Of a stretch of 64,000 bases of DNA, positions 26,910 to 34,817 are shown in pieces. The DNA comes from Devosia psychrophila (GTDB taxonomy: Bacteria > Pseudomonadota > Alphaproteobacteria > Rhizobiales > Devosiaceae). A program made the position numbers and the translations under genes. The DNA lies in the NCBI RefSeq assembly GCF_000971275.1, contig NZ_LAPV01000093.1:248001-312000 (forward strand), read 5' to 3'. Within the stretch, counting starts at the first letter, position 1, and each line of letters starts with the position of its first letter. The notes under the pieces are model-generated. The model was not told where the DNA came from. It was given only the letters and a program-made list of their open reading frames with translations, and searched no databases.

Positions 26910-28292
26910 ATGACTGACACTGTAAAGATCATCTCCCCCATCGACGGCAGCGTTTATGCCGAGCGGCCGGTCACGACTGCCGTTGAAATCGAAGCGTCCG
27001 TCATCCGCGCCAAGGCCGCGCGTCACGCCTGGCATGACACCACCATTGCCGAGCGCCAGAAAATCCTGACGCATTTCGTCGATGCGCTGCTGCTGATGAA
27101 TGACGATATCGTGCCCGAACTGGCCTGGCAGATGGGCCGGCCGGTACGTTTCGGCGGCGAAAAACGCGGCGTCGAGGAACGCGCCCGCTATATGATCGAA
27201 CTGGCCGCCGAGGCGTTGGCGCCATCGATCAAGCCCGAGAAAGACGGCTTCACCCGCTACATCACGCGCGAAGCGCTGGGCACCGTCATGGTGATCGCTC
27301 CGTGGAATTACCCGTTCCTCACCGCGGTCAATTCCATCGTGCCGGGCCTGATGGCAGGCAATGCCATCATCCTCAAGCACGCGTCCCAAACCCTGCTCGC
27401 CGGTGAGCGCTTCGGCGCCGCCGCCGAAAGCGCTGGATTGCCGGTAGGCCTGTTCCAGAACCTGGTGCTGGGCCACGCAGATACCGAAAAACTGATCGGC
27501 TCGGGCCAAATCGACCACATCAACTTCACCGGCTCGGTCGAAGGCGGCCGCCGTATCGAAAAAGCCGCCGCCGGCACCTTCGCCACGCTCGGCCTCGAAC
27601 TCGGCGGCAAGGACCCCGCCTATGTCCGCGCCGATGCCAATCTCGACAATGCCGTCGAAAACCTGGTCGACGGCTCATTCTTCAACTCCGGCCAAAGCTG
27701 CTGCGGCGTCGAGCGCATCTATGTGCACGAAAGCGTCTACGGCAATTTCGTCGAGCGCTTCATCGACACTGCGCGCGGCTGGACGCTGGGCAACCCGCTC
27801 GATGCCGACACCATCGTCGGCCCGATGGCGCGCGGCACTTTCGCCGACCACGTCCGCCAGCAGACCGACGAAGCCATTCGCGGCGGCGCCACCCGCCATC
27901 TCAATACGCGCCACGATCTCGACAAGCCCGGCTCGCCTTACCTGGCGCCCGAAGTTCTGACCAACGTCAACCACCAGATGTCGGTGATGCGCGAGGAAAG
28001 CTTCGGGCCTGTCGTCGGTATTATGAAAGTGGCCGACGACGCCGAGGCAATCACCCTGATGAATGACAGCCAATACGGCCTTACCGCCTCGATCTGGACC
28101 GAAGACCTCGACGCCGCCGCCAAGCTCGGCACCCAGATCGAAACCGGCACCGTCTTCGCCAACCGCTGCGATTATCTCGATCCGGCTTTGGTGTGGACGG
28201 GGGTCAAGGATACCGGCAAGGGTGGCGGGCTATCTGAGATAGGTTATGCGAATTTGACCCAGCCCAAGAGCTATCATTTGAAGCGGGTGTAA
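26910..28292 (+). CDS. Aldehyde dehydrogenase
   Basis: NAD(P)-dependent oxidation of an aldehyde to a carboxylate, 460 residues. The catalytic cysteine lies in FFNSGQSCCGVERIYVHES, the general base Glu in LELGGKDPAYV, and the substrate entry PWNYPFLTAVNSIVPGLMAG and NFTGSVEGG turns are conserved. The MTDTVKII start at 26910 is used; the frame stays open into the preceding repeat, and there is only weak ribosome-site similarity. In this cluster the likely substrate is an aldehyde derived from a gamma-glutamylated amino alcohol (inference). The gene is bracketed by two copies of repeat family A. Confidence 0.9.
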   Translation: MTDTVKIISPIDGSVYAERPVTTAVEIEASVIRAKAARHAWHDTTIAERQKILTHFVDALLLMNDDIVPELAWQMGRPVRFGGEKRGVEERARYMIELAAEALAPSIKPEKDGFTRYITREALGTVMVIAPWNYPFLTAVNSIVPGLMAGNAIILKHASQTLLAGERFGAAAESAGLPVGLFQNLVLGHADTEKLIGSGQIDHINFTGSVEGGRRIEKAAAGTFATLGLELGGKDPAYVRADANLDNAVENLVDGSFFNSGQSCCGVERIYVHESVYGNFVERFIDTARGWTLGNPLDADTIVGPMARGTFADHVRQQTDEAIRGGATRHLNTRHDLDKPGSPYLAPEVLTNVNHQMSVMREESFGPVVGIMKVADDAEAITLMNDSQYGLTASIWTEDLDAAAKLGTQIETGTVFANRCDYLDPALVWTGVKDTGKGGGLSEIGYANLTQPKSYHLKRV

Positions 28293-28311
28293 CCACCAGC
28301 GTGAACCCACA

Positions 28312-28447
28312 CTCGATGTCACCCCGGCCTTGAGCCGGGGCCCATCCCGAGATTAAGCCGCAGCCGCAAGGTCGATCGAACAAGCCACCTGGCGGCAGGA
28401 CCAACATCTCGAGATGGATCCCGGCTCAAGGCCGGGATGACACGGTG
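28312..28447. repeat. Palindromic repeat element, family A, copy 2
   Basis: Same layout as copy 1: CACCCCGGCCTTGAGCCGGG on the left (28320 on) and CCCGGCTCAAGGCCGGGATG on the right (28420-28439). The arms, about 36 bases long, are inverted repeats of each other. It separates the aldehyde and alcohol dehydrogenase genes. Confidence 0.75.
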
Positions 28448-28479
28448 GATAAAACGAGACCGAGAACAACGAGGCCATC

Positions 28480-29634
28480 ATGACCAAAGCCAACTGGAAT
28501 TACCCGACCGCCATCAAGTTTGGCCCCGGCCGCATTGCGGAACTGCCCGAAGCCCTCAAGAGCGCCGGCATTACCAGGCCGCTGCTGGTCACCGACTCCG
28601 GCCTCGCCGGCCTGCCGATTACCCAGAACACCCTCAAGCTGCTCAAGGACGCCGGCATCCCCGTCGGCCTGTTCGCCGACGTCAAACCCAACCCGATCTC
28701 GGCCAATGTCGAGGCTGGCATCAAGGTGTTGCGCGAGGGTGGCCATGACGGCGTCATTGCCTTTGGCGGCGGCTCGGGTCTCGATGTCGGCAAGGTCATC
28801 GCCTTCATGGCCGGCCAGACCCGCCCGATGTGGGATTTCGAGGATGTCGGCGACTGGTGGACCCGCGCCGATCCGGCCGGCATTTTCCCGATCGTCGCGG
28901 TGCCGACCACCGCCGGCACTGGTTCGGAAGTCGGCCGCGCCGGGGTTATCACCGATGAAAAGAGCCATACCAAGAAGGTGATCTTCCACCCGCTGATGAT
29001 GCCAAGGATCGTCATCGCCGATCCCGAACTGACCGTCGGCATGCCCAAATTCATCACGGTCGGCACCGGCATGGACGCGCTGGCCCATTGCCTCGAAGCC
29101 TATTGCGCGCCCGGCTATCACCCCATGGCCGATGGCATCGCCGTCGAAGGTATGCGGCTGGTGTTCGAGAACCTGCCCAAGGTCTTTGCCGATCCGCTCG
29201 ACGTCGAAGCCCGCGGCCACATGATGAGCGCCGCCGCGATGGGCGCTACCGCCTTCCAGAAGGGCCTCGGCGCCATTCACGCCCTCAGCCACCCGGTCGG
29301 GGCGCTGTATGACACCCATCACGGCATGACCAATGCGGTGTTCATGCCCTATGTGCTGGCGGTCAACCGCAGCGCCATCGAGGCCCGCGTCGCGCGCCTG
29401 TCGGCCTATCTCGGCCTCCCACCAAGTTTTGAGGCGTTCCAGCATGCGGTCATCAGCCTGCGCCTGCGGCTCGACGTGCCGCATACCCTCGCCCAGTTCA
29501 AGGTCGACGGCACCAAGCGGGACCTGATCGCCGACATGGCCATCATCGATCCGACCGCCAGCGGCAATCCGATCGAACTGACCCGGGATCGCGCACTGGA
29601 GATTTTCGATCGGGCGATGGAGGGGCGGGTGTGA
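28480..29634 (+). CDS. Iron-containing alcohol dehydrogenase
   Basis: Group III metal-dependent alcohol dehydrogenase of 384 residues. The NAD-binding turn is GGGSGLDVGKVIAF, and the iron site is visible as AHCLEAYCAPGYHPMADG followed by GLGAIHALSHPVGALYDTHHGMTNAV with the three histidines. The catalytic partner aldehyde dehydrogenase lies directly upstream, so alcohol to aldehyde to acid is the likely sequence. GAGG precedes the ATG by 5 bases. An antisense open frame of about 510 codons overlaps it but is a codon-bias shadow. Confidence 0.92.
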   Translation: MTKANWNYPTAIKFGPGRIAELPEALKSAGITRPLLVTDSGLAGLPITQNTLKLLKDAGIPVGLFADVKPNPISANVEAGIKVLREGGHDGVIAFGGGSGLDVGKVIAFMAGQTRPMWDFEDVGDWWTRADPAGIFPIVAVPTTAGTGSEVGRAGVITDEKSHTKKVIFHPLMMPRIVIADPELTVGMPKFITVGTGMDALAHCLEAYCAPGYHPMADGIAVEGMRLVFENLPKVFADPLDVEARGHMMSAAAMGATAFQKGLGAIHALSHPVGALYDTHHGMTNAVFMPYVLAVNRSAIEARVARLSAYLGLPPSFEAFQHAVISLRLRLDVPHTLAQFKVDGTKRDLIADMAIIDPTASGNPIELTRDRALEIFDRAMEGRV

Positions 29635-29685
29635 AACGAATGACTTGGTGACGCGTTTGAGAGAGGTCAACGCAAGGAACAAATC

Positions 29686-30006
29686 ATGCACCGCGTCTTC
29701 ATCGCAACCTGCCTTACGCTGCTCGTTGCTACCACGAGTGCTACGGCGCATCACAAGCCTGGGCACAAAATACCCCCTGGCCAAGTTAAAAAGATGCTGC
29801 CCGCTGACATCATCATCATAACGCCGCCAGCTGGGGTGGAAGACGTTTGTCTGGTCACCACAGCGACGCCGGGTGATCCCTTCGCGCCGATTATCGTCAC
29901 GGAATGGCTGCCGCGCACTGTCGCCGAAGCTCAGGCAGCGGCACGAGACAGCTTCATTATCTATCATCCTGATTACAACACCGAATCAGGCTGTCTCGCG
30001 CTTTAG
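29686..30006 (+). CDS. Small secreted protein of unknown function
   Basis: A 106-residue protein with a clear signal peptide (MHRVFIATCLTLLVATTSATA, cleavage near residue 21) and a mature part beginning HHKPGHKIPPGQVKKMLP. The PPGQ-KK motif is reminiscent of small RcnB-like periplasmic proteins. Two cysteines (VCLVTT and SGCLAL) could form a disulfide. It has AAGGA 7 bases before the ATG and follows the alcohol dehydrogenase by 51 bases. The function is unknown. Confidence 0.72.
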   Translation: MHRVFIATCLTLLVATTSATAHHKPGHKIPPGQVKKMLPADIIIITPPAGVEDVCLVTTATPGDPFAPIIVTEWLPRTVAEAQAAARDSFIIYHPDYNTESGCLAL

Positions 30007-31484
30007 GGCGTCGCGCTAGTCTCGACCAATTCAGCTACCGTCTCTGCCACGCCGATCTCGAACAAATCATCGAGATGCGTCGCGACTGTCTCGCCGAAGG
30101 TCTGATTATCGCCGAGATCGCTGCCAAACACCTCGGTTAGCGCTGCCAGCCCCTCATACAGCGCCTCCGCGTCATCGCCCGCATCCGCTGCAATCGCCAT
30201 CATCCGCATAGCCAGCGGATCACGCACATCGATGGTCTCACCCTTCTCGTCGATCCCGATCACATAGCGCATCCACGCCGCGACCCCGAGGCCTAGCCGC
30301 TCGAACGGCTGCCCAGCCGCAAGCCTATCGCGGATGGTCCCCAACAACCGCTGCGGCAGCTTCTGGCTTCCATCCATGGCGATCTGCCAGGTCCGGTGCT
30401 TGAGCGCCGGATTGCGGAACCGGTCGAGCAGCTGATCGCGATAGGCGCCGAGGTCGACCCCCGGCATGTCCAGCGTCGGCATGGCTTCCTCGGTCATCAG
30501 CCCATGGATCAGTGCGACGAAGTTATCATCGCCCATCACGTCCGAGATATATTCATAGCCCGCGAGGTAGCCCAGATAGGCCATGGTCGAATGAGAGCCG
30601 TTCAACATGCGCAGCTTCATCCGCTCGAAAGGCTCAACGTCCTCGACCAGTTGCGCACCCGCCAGTTCGAACGGCGGGCGGCCATCGGGGAAATGATCCT
30701 CGATCACCCATTGGGTGAAGGGCTCGGTCATGATCGGCCAGGCGTCGTCGGCGCCGATCAGCCCGGCGACCATATCGCGGTCGGCATCGGTGGTGGAGGG
30801 CACGATGCGATCCACCATGGTGCCGGGAAAAGCCACGCCCGCCACGAACTCGCCGAGAGCCGCCTCGCGCAGGGCGGCAAACTTGGCGACAATACGCTTT
30901 ACCGTCGCGCCGTTGCTCGGCAGGTTGTCGCAGCTCATCACCGCGAAGGGGGTAACCCCGGCCGCGTGACGCCGCGCGAGTGCCTCGACCAGCATGCCAG
31001 GCGCCGATTTAGGCGCCGTCGGATTAGCCAGGTCATGCATAATATCGGGGTGGTGCTGGTCCAGCTCGCCGGTCGCCGGATCGTGGCAATAGCCCTTCTC
31101 GGTCACCGTCAGCGACACAATCTTGATTTGCGGGCTGGCCATCAGCGCGAGCAATTCCTCGCGCTGGCTATTGGCATCGAGCACCTTGATGATCGAGCCG
31201 ATGATGCGCGGATGGGTGCCCGATGCGTCGCGTACCGCCACCGTATAAAGCCCGTCCTGCGGCTCCAGCGCCTCCTTGGTATCGGGCCGGCGCAGGCTGG
31301 CGCCGACGATGCCCCAATCCGGATGATGCTTCAGCAGGTCGTCGACATAGACCGCCATATGGGCCCGGTGAAACGCGCCGATGCCCAGATGCACGATGCC
31401 CGGCGTGATCTGGCTGCGATCATAATCGGGCACGCGGACCCCGGCGGGGGCATTTGCAAGGGTGCTGGCGCTCAAACGCGTCAT
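30003..31484 (-). CDS. uxuB: Mannitol dehydrogenase family oxidoreductase, fructuronate reductase type
   Basis: NAD-dependent polyol dehydrogenase of 493 residues. The N-terminus GIVHLGIGAFHRAHMAVYVDDLL and the central KLRMLNGSHSTMAYLGYLAG with catalytic Lys/Asn/His are typical. Fructuronate reductase and mannitol 2-dehydrogenase share this fold. The divergently placed KDG kinase and the nearby zinc dehydrogenase favour fructuronate reductase (fructuronate to mannonate). GGAG lies 6 bases before the ATG at 31484. Its end overlaps the end of the small secreted protein gene by four bases. The frame remains open upstream without family similarity. Confidence 0.8.
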   Translation of the reverse strand: MTRLSASTLANAPAGVRVPDYDRSQITPGIVHLGIGAFHRAHMAVYVDDLLKHHPDWGIVGASLRRPDTKEALEPQDGLYTVAVRDASGTHPRIIGSIIKVLDANSQREELLALMASPQIKIVSLTVTEKGYCHDPATGELDQHHPDIMHDLANPTAPKSAPGMLVEALARRHAAGVTPFAVMSCDNLPSNGATVKRIVAKFAALREAALGEFVAGVAFPGTMVDRIVPSTTDADRDMVAGLIGADDAWPIMTEPFTQWVIEDHFPDGRPPFELAGAQLVEDVEPFERMKLRMLNGSHSTMAYLGYLAGYEYISDVMGDDNFVALIHGLMTEEAMPTLDMPGVDLGAYRDQLLDRFRNPALKHRTWQIAMDGSQKLPQRLLGTIRDRLAAGQPFERLGLGVAAWMRYVIGIDEKGETIDVRDPLAMRMMAIAADAGDDAEALYEGLAALTEVFGSDLGDNQTFGETVATHLDDLFEIGVAETVAELVETSATP

Positions 31485-31587
31485 GATCGACTCCGGGAAT
31501 AAAAGTAGCGCCACCATAGGACCTTCCGTTCTTGTATGGAAGATAGTGGCTTGCAGCCAAATCGGCTTTACCGGCATAAGCCATAAA

Positions 31588-31632
31588 GCGTTTCGAGGAA
31601 AAGTGGGCACCGGTTTTCCGACCCAGAAACGC
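31588..31632. repeat. Nested palindrome in the uxuB-kdgK promoter region
   Basis: GCGTTTC (31588-31594) pairs with GAAACGC (31626-31632), and inside it GGAAAA (31597-31602) pairs with TTTTCC (31614-31619). The core AGTGGGCACCGG resembles an intergenic palindrome widespread in rhizobial genomes. It lies in the 184-base divergent region and so could also affect transcription. Confidence 0.6.
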
Positions 31633-31668
31633 GACTGAATAGTTAGCACGCAAGGGAGGGCAAGCGCT

Positions 31669-32580
31669 TTGACACAACAGCGGTTCGTCAGCATCGGGGA
31701 ATGCATGATCGAGATGAGCGGCGGCGAGGATCGCCAGTATCGCCTCGGCTATGCCGGCGATACGCTCAACACCGCCTGGTACATGCGCGCGCTGCTCGGC
31801 GATGACTGGTCGGTGGATTATGTCACCGGCCTCGGCGACGACCGCTATTCCGGTGACATCCGCGCCTTTCTCGATGCCAATAACATCGGCACCGGCCATA
31901 TCCGCACCGTGCCCGGCCGCCGCCCCGGCCTCTATATGATCCACCAGGACAAGGGCGACCGCCACTTCACCTATTGGCGGGATACCAGTGCCGCCAAGCT
32001 CTTGGCCGACGACAAGGATGCCCTCGCCGCCGCGGTGAAGGGCGCCAGCATGGTGTATTTCTCGGGCATTACCCTCGCCATCCTGGCACCGCGCGCCCGT
32101 GGGCGGCTGCTCGGCGCCGTGGTCAAGGCGCGCGACGCCGGCGCAAAGATCGTGTTCGACACCAATATCCGACCGGCCCTGTGGACCAGTCCGCGCGTCA
32201 TGACTTCGGTGCTGACCGCCGCCGCCACACTCTGCGATATCGTTCTGCCCACCCACACCGACGAAGCGCCGCTGTTCGGCGACACCTCGATCGATGACAC
32301 CGCCGATCGCTATCTCGAACTCGGCGTCGAGGAAGTTGTAGTCAAGGACGGTGCCGGCAAAGCGCTGATCGCCACGGCAAGCGAGCGGGTGCGTGTTGCA
32401 CCAAAACCGGGTGCGAACGTCGTGGATGCGACGGGGGCGGGCGACAGTTTCAACGGGGCATATTTGAGCGCGCGCCTGGCCGGGAAGTCGCTGCAGGAAG
32501 CAGCCGAAGCAGCCCACCGCGTTGCGGGCGTAGTCATCGGCCAAAAGGGCGCTCTGGTCGATCCCAAGCTGGTGCAGTAG
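31669..32580 (+). CDS. kdgK: 2-keto-3-deoxygluconate kinase (PfkB family)
   Basis: Phosphorylates KDG to KDPG, which enters the Entner-Doudoroff route. The 303-residue protein begins FVSIGECMIEMSGGEDRQYRLGYAGDTLNTAWYM, the KdgK-type N-terminus, and ends with the PfkB signature DATGAGDSFNGAYLSARLAG. The TTG start has a good GGGAGGG 8 bases upstream. It diverges from the uxuB-like gene and converges with the zinc dehydrogenase, fitting uronate degradation. The uxuA mannonate dehydratase and KDPG aldolase are not in the window. Confidence 0.87.
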   Translation: MTQQRFVSIGECMIEMSGGEDRQYRLGYAGDTLNTAWYMRALLGDDWSVDYVTGLGDDRYSGDIRAFLDANNIGTGHIRTVPGRRPGLYMIHQDKGDRHFTYWRDTSAAKLLADDKDALAAAVKGASMVYFSGITLAILAPRARGRLLGAVVKARDAGAKIVFDTNIRPALWTSPRVMTSVLTAAATLCDIVLPTHTDEAPLFGDTSIDDTADRYLELGVEEVVVKDGAGKALIATASERVRVAPKPGANVVDATGAGDSFNGAYLSARLAGKSLQEAAEAAHRVAGVVIGQKGALVDPKLVQ

Positions 32581-32589
32581 CACCCCCAC

Positions 32590-33591
32590 CTAGACCGTAA
32601 TGATGGCCTTGATCAGCCCGTTCCGGTCGTGCGCCCATTTGGGTAGGTTGAGCGGCACATCGTCAAAGCTCGTCGTGTGTGTCGCCAGTCTATCAGTCGG
32701 TACACCACCATTGCGTATCGACGCCATCACATGGTCGAAGTCCTCGCGTGTCGCATTGCGCGAGGCGCGAATAGTCAGTTCGCGCTTGTGGATTTCGGGG
32801 TCTTCCCAAGACAGCGTTCCCTTGACCACGCCGACCAAAGTCAGCGCGCCGCCGTTGCGGCAATAGCCGACGGCCTGGTTCATCGCCGGAATGGCCCCAG
32901 TGGCATCGAACACGGCGTCAAAGCCGCTGCTCATCTTGGATTTAAACGCCACGCCGTCGCGTTCGTCCAAAGCCGCTGCGCCAAAACCGAAGCCGCGCGC
33001 TGCCTCGAGCTTGTCTGCCGCTGCATCAAGAATGGTCACATCGGCGCCGGCAATGCGCGCAAAGAACGCCACGCCCAACCCGATGGGGCCACCCCCGACC
33101 ACCAGCACGCGCCAGCCGGCCTTGAGCTCGGTGCGCCGCACGGCATGGGCGCCGATGGCGAGAAATTCCACCATGGCCGCATCGCGCAGGCTGAGGCCTT
33201 CGGCCCGGTACAGATTGGCTTCCGGCAGGGTGATTTCTTCGGCCATGCCGCCGTCGCCATGCACGCCGATCACTGTCAGGGTTTCACAGGCATTGGTTTT
33301 GCCCTCGCGGCAGGCCGGGCAATTGTAGCAGGGCAGATAAGGGTTGATCACTACCGCATCGCCATTGGCCAACGTCGTCGCACCATTAGCGTCTCGCACC
33401 ACGCCGCTGAGCTCATGGCCCATGACCCGGGGATATTTCAGGAACGGGTGCTTGCCCTCGTAGATATGATAATCGGTGCCGCAAATGCCGATGTGGCTGA
33501 TGCCGACCCGCACCCAGCCGGGCTTGAGCTGTGGCGCTTCGATCTCGATCAGCGCCAGTTCACCCGGCGCAGCGCATGATATAGCCCGCAT
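32590..33591 (-). CDS. Zinc-dependent alcohol dehydrogenase, L-gulonate 5-dehydrogenase-like
   Basis: Medium-chain dehydrogenase of 333 residues. The catalytic zinc site shows HIGICGTDYHIYEGKHPF and GHELSGVV; the structural zinc cysteines are YNCPACREGKTNAC; the NAD fold is VLVVGGGPIGLGVAFFARIAG. The RspB/YjjN subfamily, which oxidises L-gulonate to fructuronate, looks closest, and the neighbours (fructuronate reductase, KDG kinase) would continue that pathway. A different hexitol or sugar-acid substrate cannot be excluded. Convergent with kdgK. Confidence 0.83.
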   Translation of the reverse strand: MRAISCAAPGELALIEIEAPQLKPGWVRVGISHIGICGTDYHIYEGKHPFLKYPRVMGHELSGVVRDANGATTLANGDAVVINPYLPCYNCPACREGKTNACETLTVIGVHGDGGMAEEITLPEANLYRAEGLSLRDAAMVEFLAIGAHAVRRTELKAGWRVLVVGGGPIGLGVAFFARIAGADVTILDAAADKLEAARGFGFGAAALDERDGVAFKSKMSSGFDAVFDATGAIPAMNQAVGYCRNGGALTLVGVVKGTLSWEDPEIHKRELTIRASRNATREDFDHVMASIRNGGVPTDRLATHTTSFDDVPLNLPKWAHDRNGLIKAIITV

Positions 33592-33651
33592 GAAATATCC
33601 TCCCGATCATTGAGCGGGAGCACTAACATGTTAGCGTCGATGGAGGAAGCG

Positions 33652-34572
33652 TTACGCCACCAAAACCTTGATCCGGTTGCCGAAGGGATCCTGCGTTTCA
33701 ACGCCACCCTCGATAGCGGACACCGGGGCTTTAACATCAACAAGCCGTGCCTTGACACCAGCTAGCGTCACCGCATCCGGCACCACGATGGTGAACCAGC
33801 GCAAGCCGGCGGCTCCGGCCGGCGGCAGCGCCGCATTGGGGCCGGACCAGATGTTGAACGCCACCGTATGAGGCATGTAGTCGAGCCCGACATCGCCCAT
33901 GCCGAAGGAATGGATCATCAGGAAGCCGGCAAAGCCGATGACGTCGCGATAAAAATTCATCGCTAGGCCGAGATCGTTGACATGCACATGCACATGGCCG
34001 ATGCGCGTGCCGGCCGGCATGCGGGCAACCAGAACCGGCTTCTCGCCCAGTTCACCCAGCAGGCCGTCGAGATCGATCGCTTCGCGGCCGGAATGCGACT
34101 TGCCCTCGGTGGTCACGGCATAGGTCTGGCCCTTGTCGGGGTCGCCCAGGGTGCCGCGCCAGGGCGTCTCGAAGGTGATCTCGATGCCATTGCCGTCGAG
34201 GTCCCACAGATAGACCGCCTCGGAGACGAGATGGTCTGTGGGTGAAATCCGCACATTGCGCTGCAGTGCCCGCACCGCCATCTGCGCCAGGTCGACGCGG
34301 TGGGGTACGTGGATGGCAACGTGATACAGCCCGATGGTGCGCGGCACCGATCGGCGCGTCGCACCCGTTTCGAGCACGATCAGCACCTTGCCACCGGCGC
34401 CGAGCGACAGTTCGTTGCCGGTCTCGGCGATCAGATCGAGCCCGACCACGTCTTGCCAGATCTCCAGCGCCTTGCTGCGGTCCGTTACGGCGATATGCAC
34501 GGTGCCCAGTGCCGAGGTCAGCGGCAGGATGGGCTTGGATTTGACATTGGTCTGTACGGAAGCGTCGATCAT
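33652..34572 (-). CDS. Double-VOC domain protein, catechol 2,3-dioxygenase-like
   Basis: Protein of 306 residues with two vicinal oxygen chelate domains. The first begins LGTVHIAVTDRSKALEIWQDV and contains LYHVAIHVP and a metal Glu in IEITFE; the second begins IGHVHVHVNDLGLAMNFYRDV. This is the layout of Bacillus CatE-type extradiol dioxygenases, though such proteins are often annotated without proven substrate. GAGG lies 8 bases before the ATG at 34572. Divergent from the chemoreceptor gene; no aromatic pathway genes adjoin it, so the role is open. Confidence 0.83.
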   Translation of the reverse strand: MIDASVQTNVKSKPILPLTSALGTVHIAVTDRSKALEIWQDVVGLDLIAETGNELSLGAGGKVLIVLETGATRRSVPRTIGLYHVAIHVPHRVDLAQMAVRALQRNVRISPTDHLVSEAVYLWDLDGNGIEITFETPWRGTLGDPDKGQTYAVTTEGKSHSGREAIDLDGLLGELGEKPVLVARMPAGTRIGHVHVHVNDLGLAMNFYRDVIGFAGFLMIHSFGMGDVGLDYMPHTVAFNIWSGPNAALPPAGAAGLRWFTIVVPDAVTLAGVKARLVDVKAPVSAIEGGVETQDPFGNRIKVLVA

Positions 34573-34817
34573 GACGAAGTCCTCGAAGTTCTGCTGTTGA
34601 ACAATATATAGACTGCGCCGACCGATCGGCCATGAAGCTGGCGCCGAAGGCATTGTTCGTAAAACGCGGTCCAATACTCTCGCGCCACAGTCGCATGGGA
34701 GCCATGCGAACAGCCCAAAACCGCCCGCTTTCACAGTAATTTAAGCAGTTTCACAGACTCCTGTTGCCAAGTCTGAAGGCGGGGCCGCGGACATTGACTC
34801 GGGCACAGGTACTTCCA

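Noticed and set aside
28426..29967. A 513-codon open frame antisense to the iron alcohol dehydrogenase
   Set aside because: It mirrors the codon bias of the true gene, has no family motifs, lacks a ribosome site and crosses the adjoining repeat. It is a GC-rich shadow.
31420..32589. A 389-codon minus-strand frame over kdgK
   Set aside because: Antisense to the well-supported kinase gene; composition is that of a shadow frame and it runs into the uxuB-like gene.
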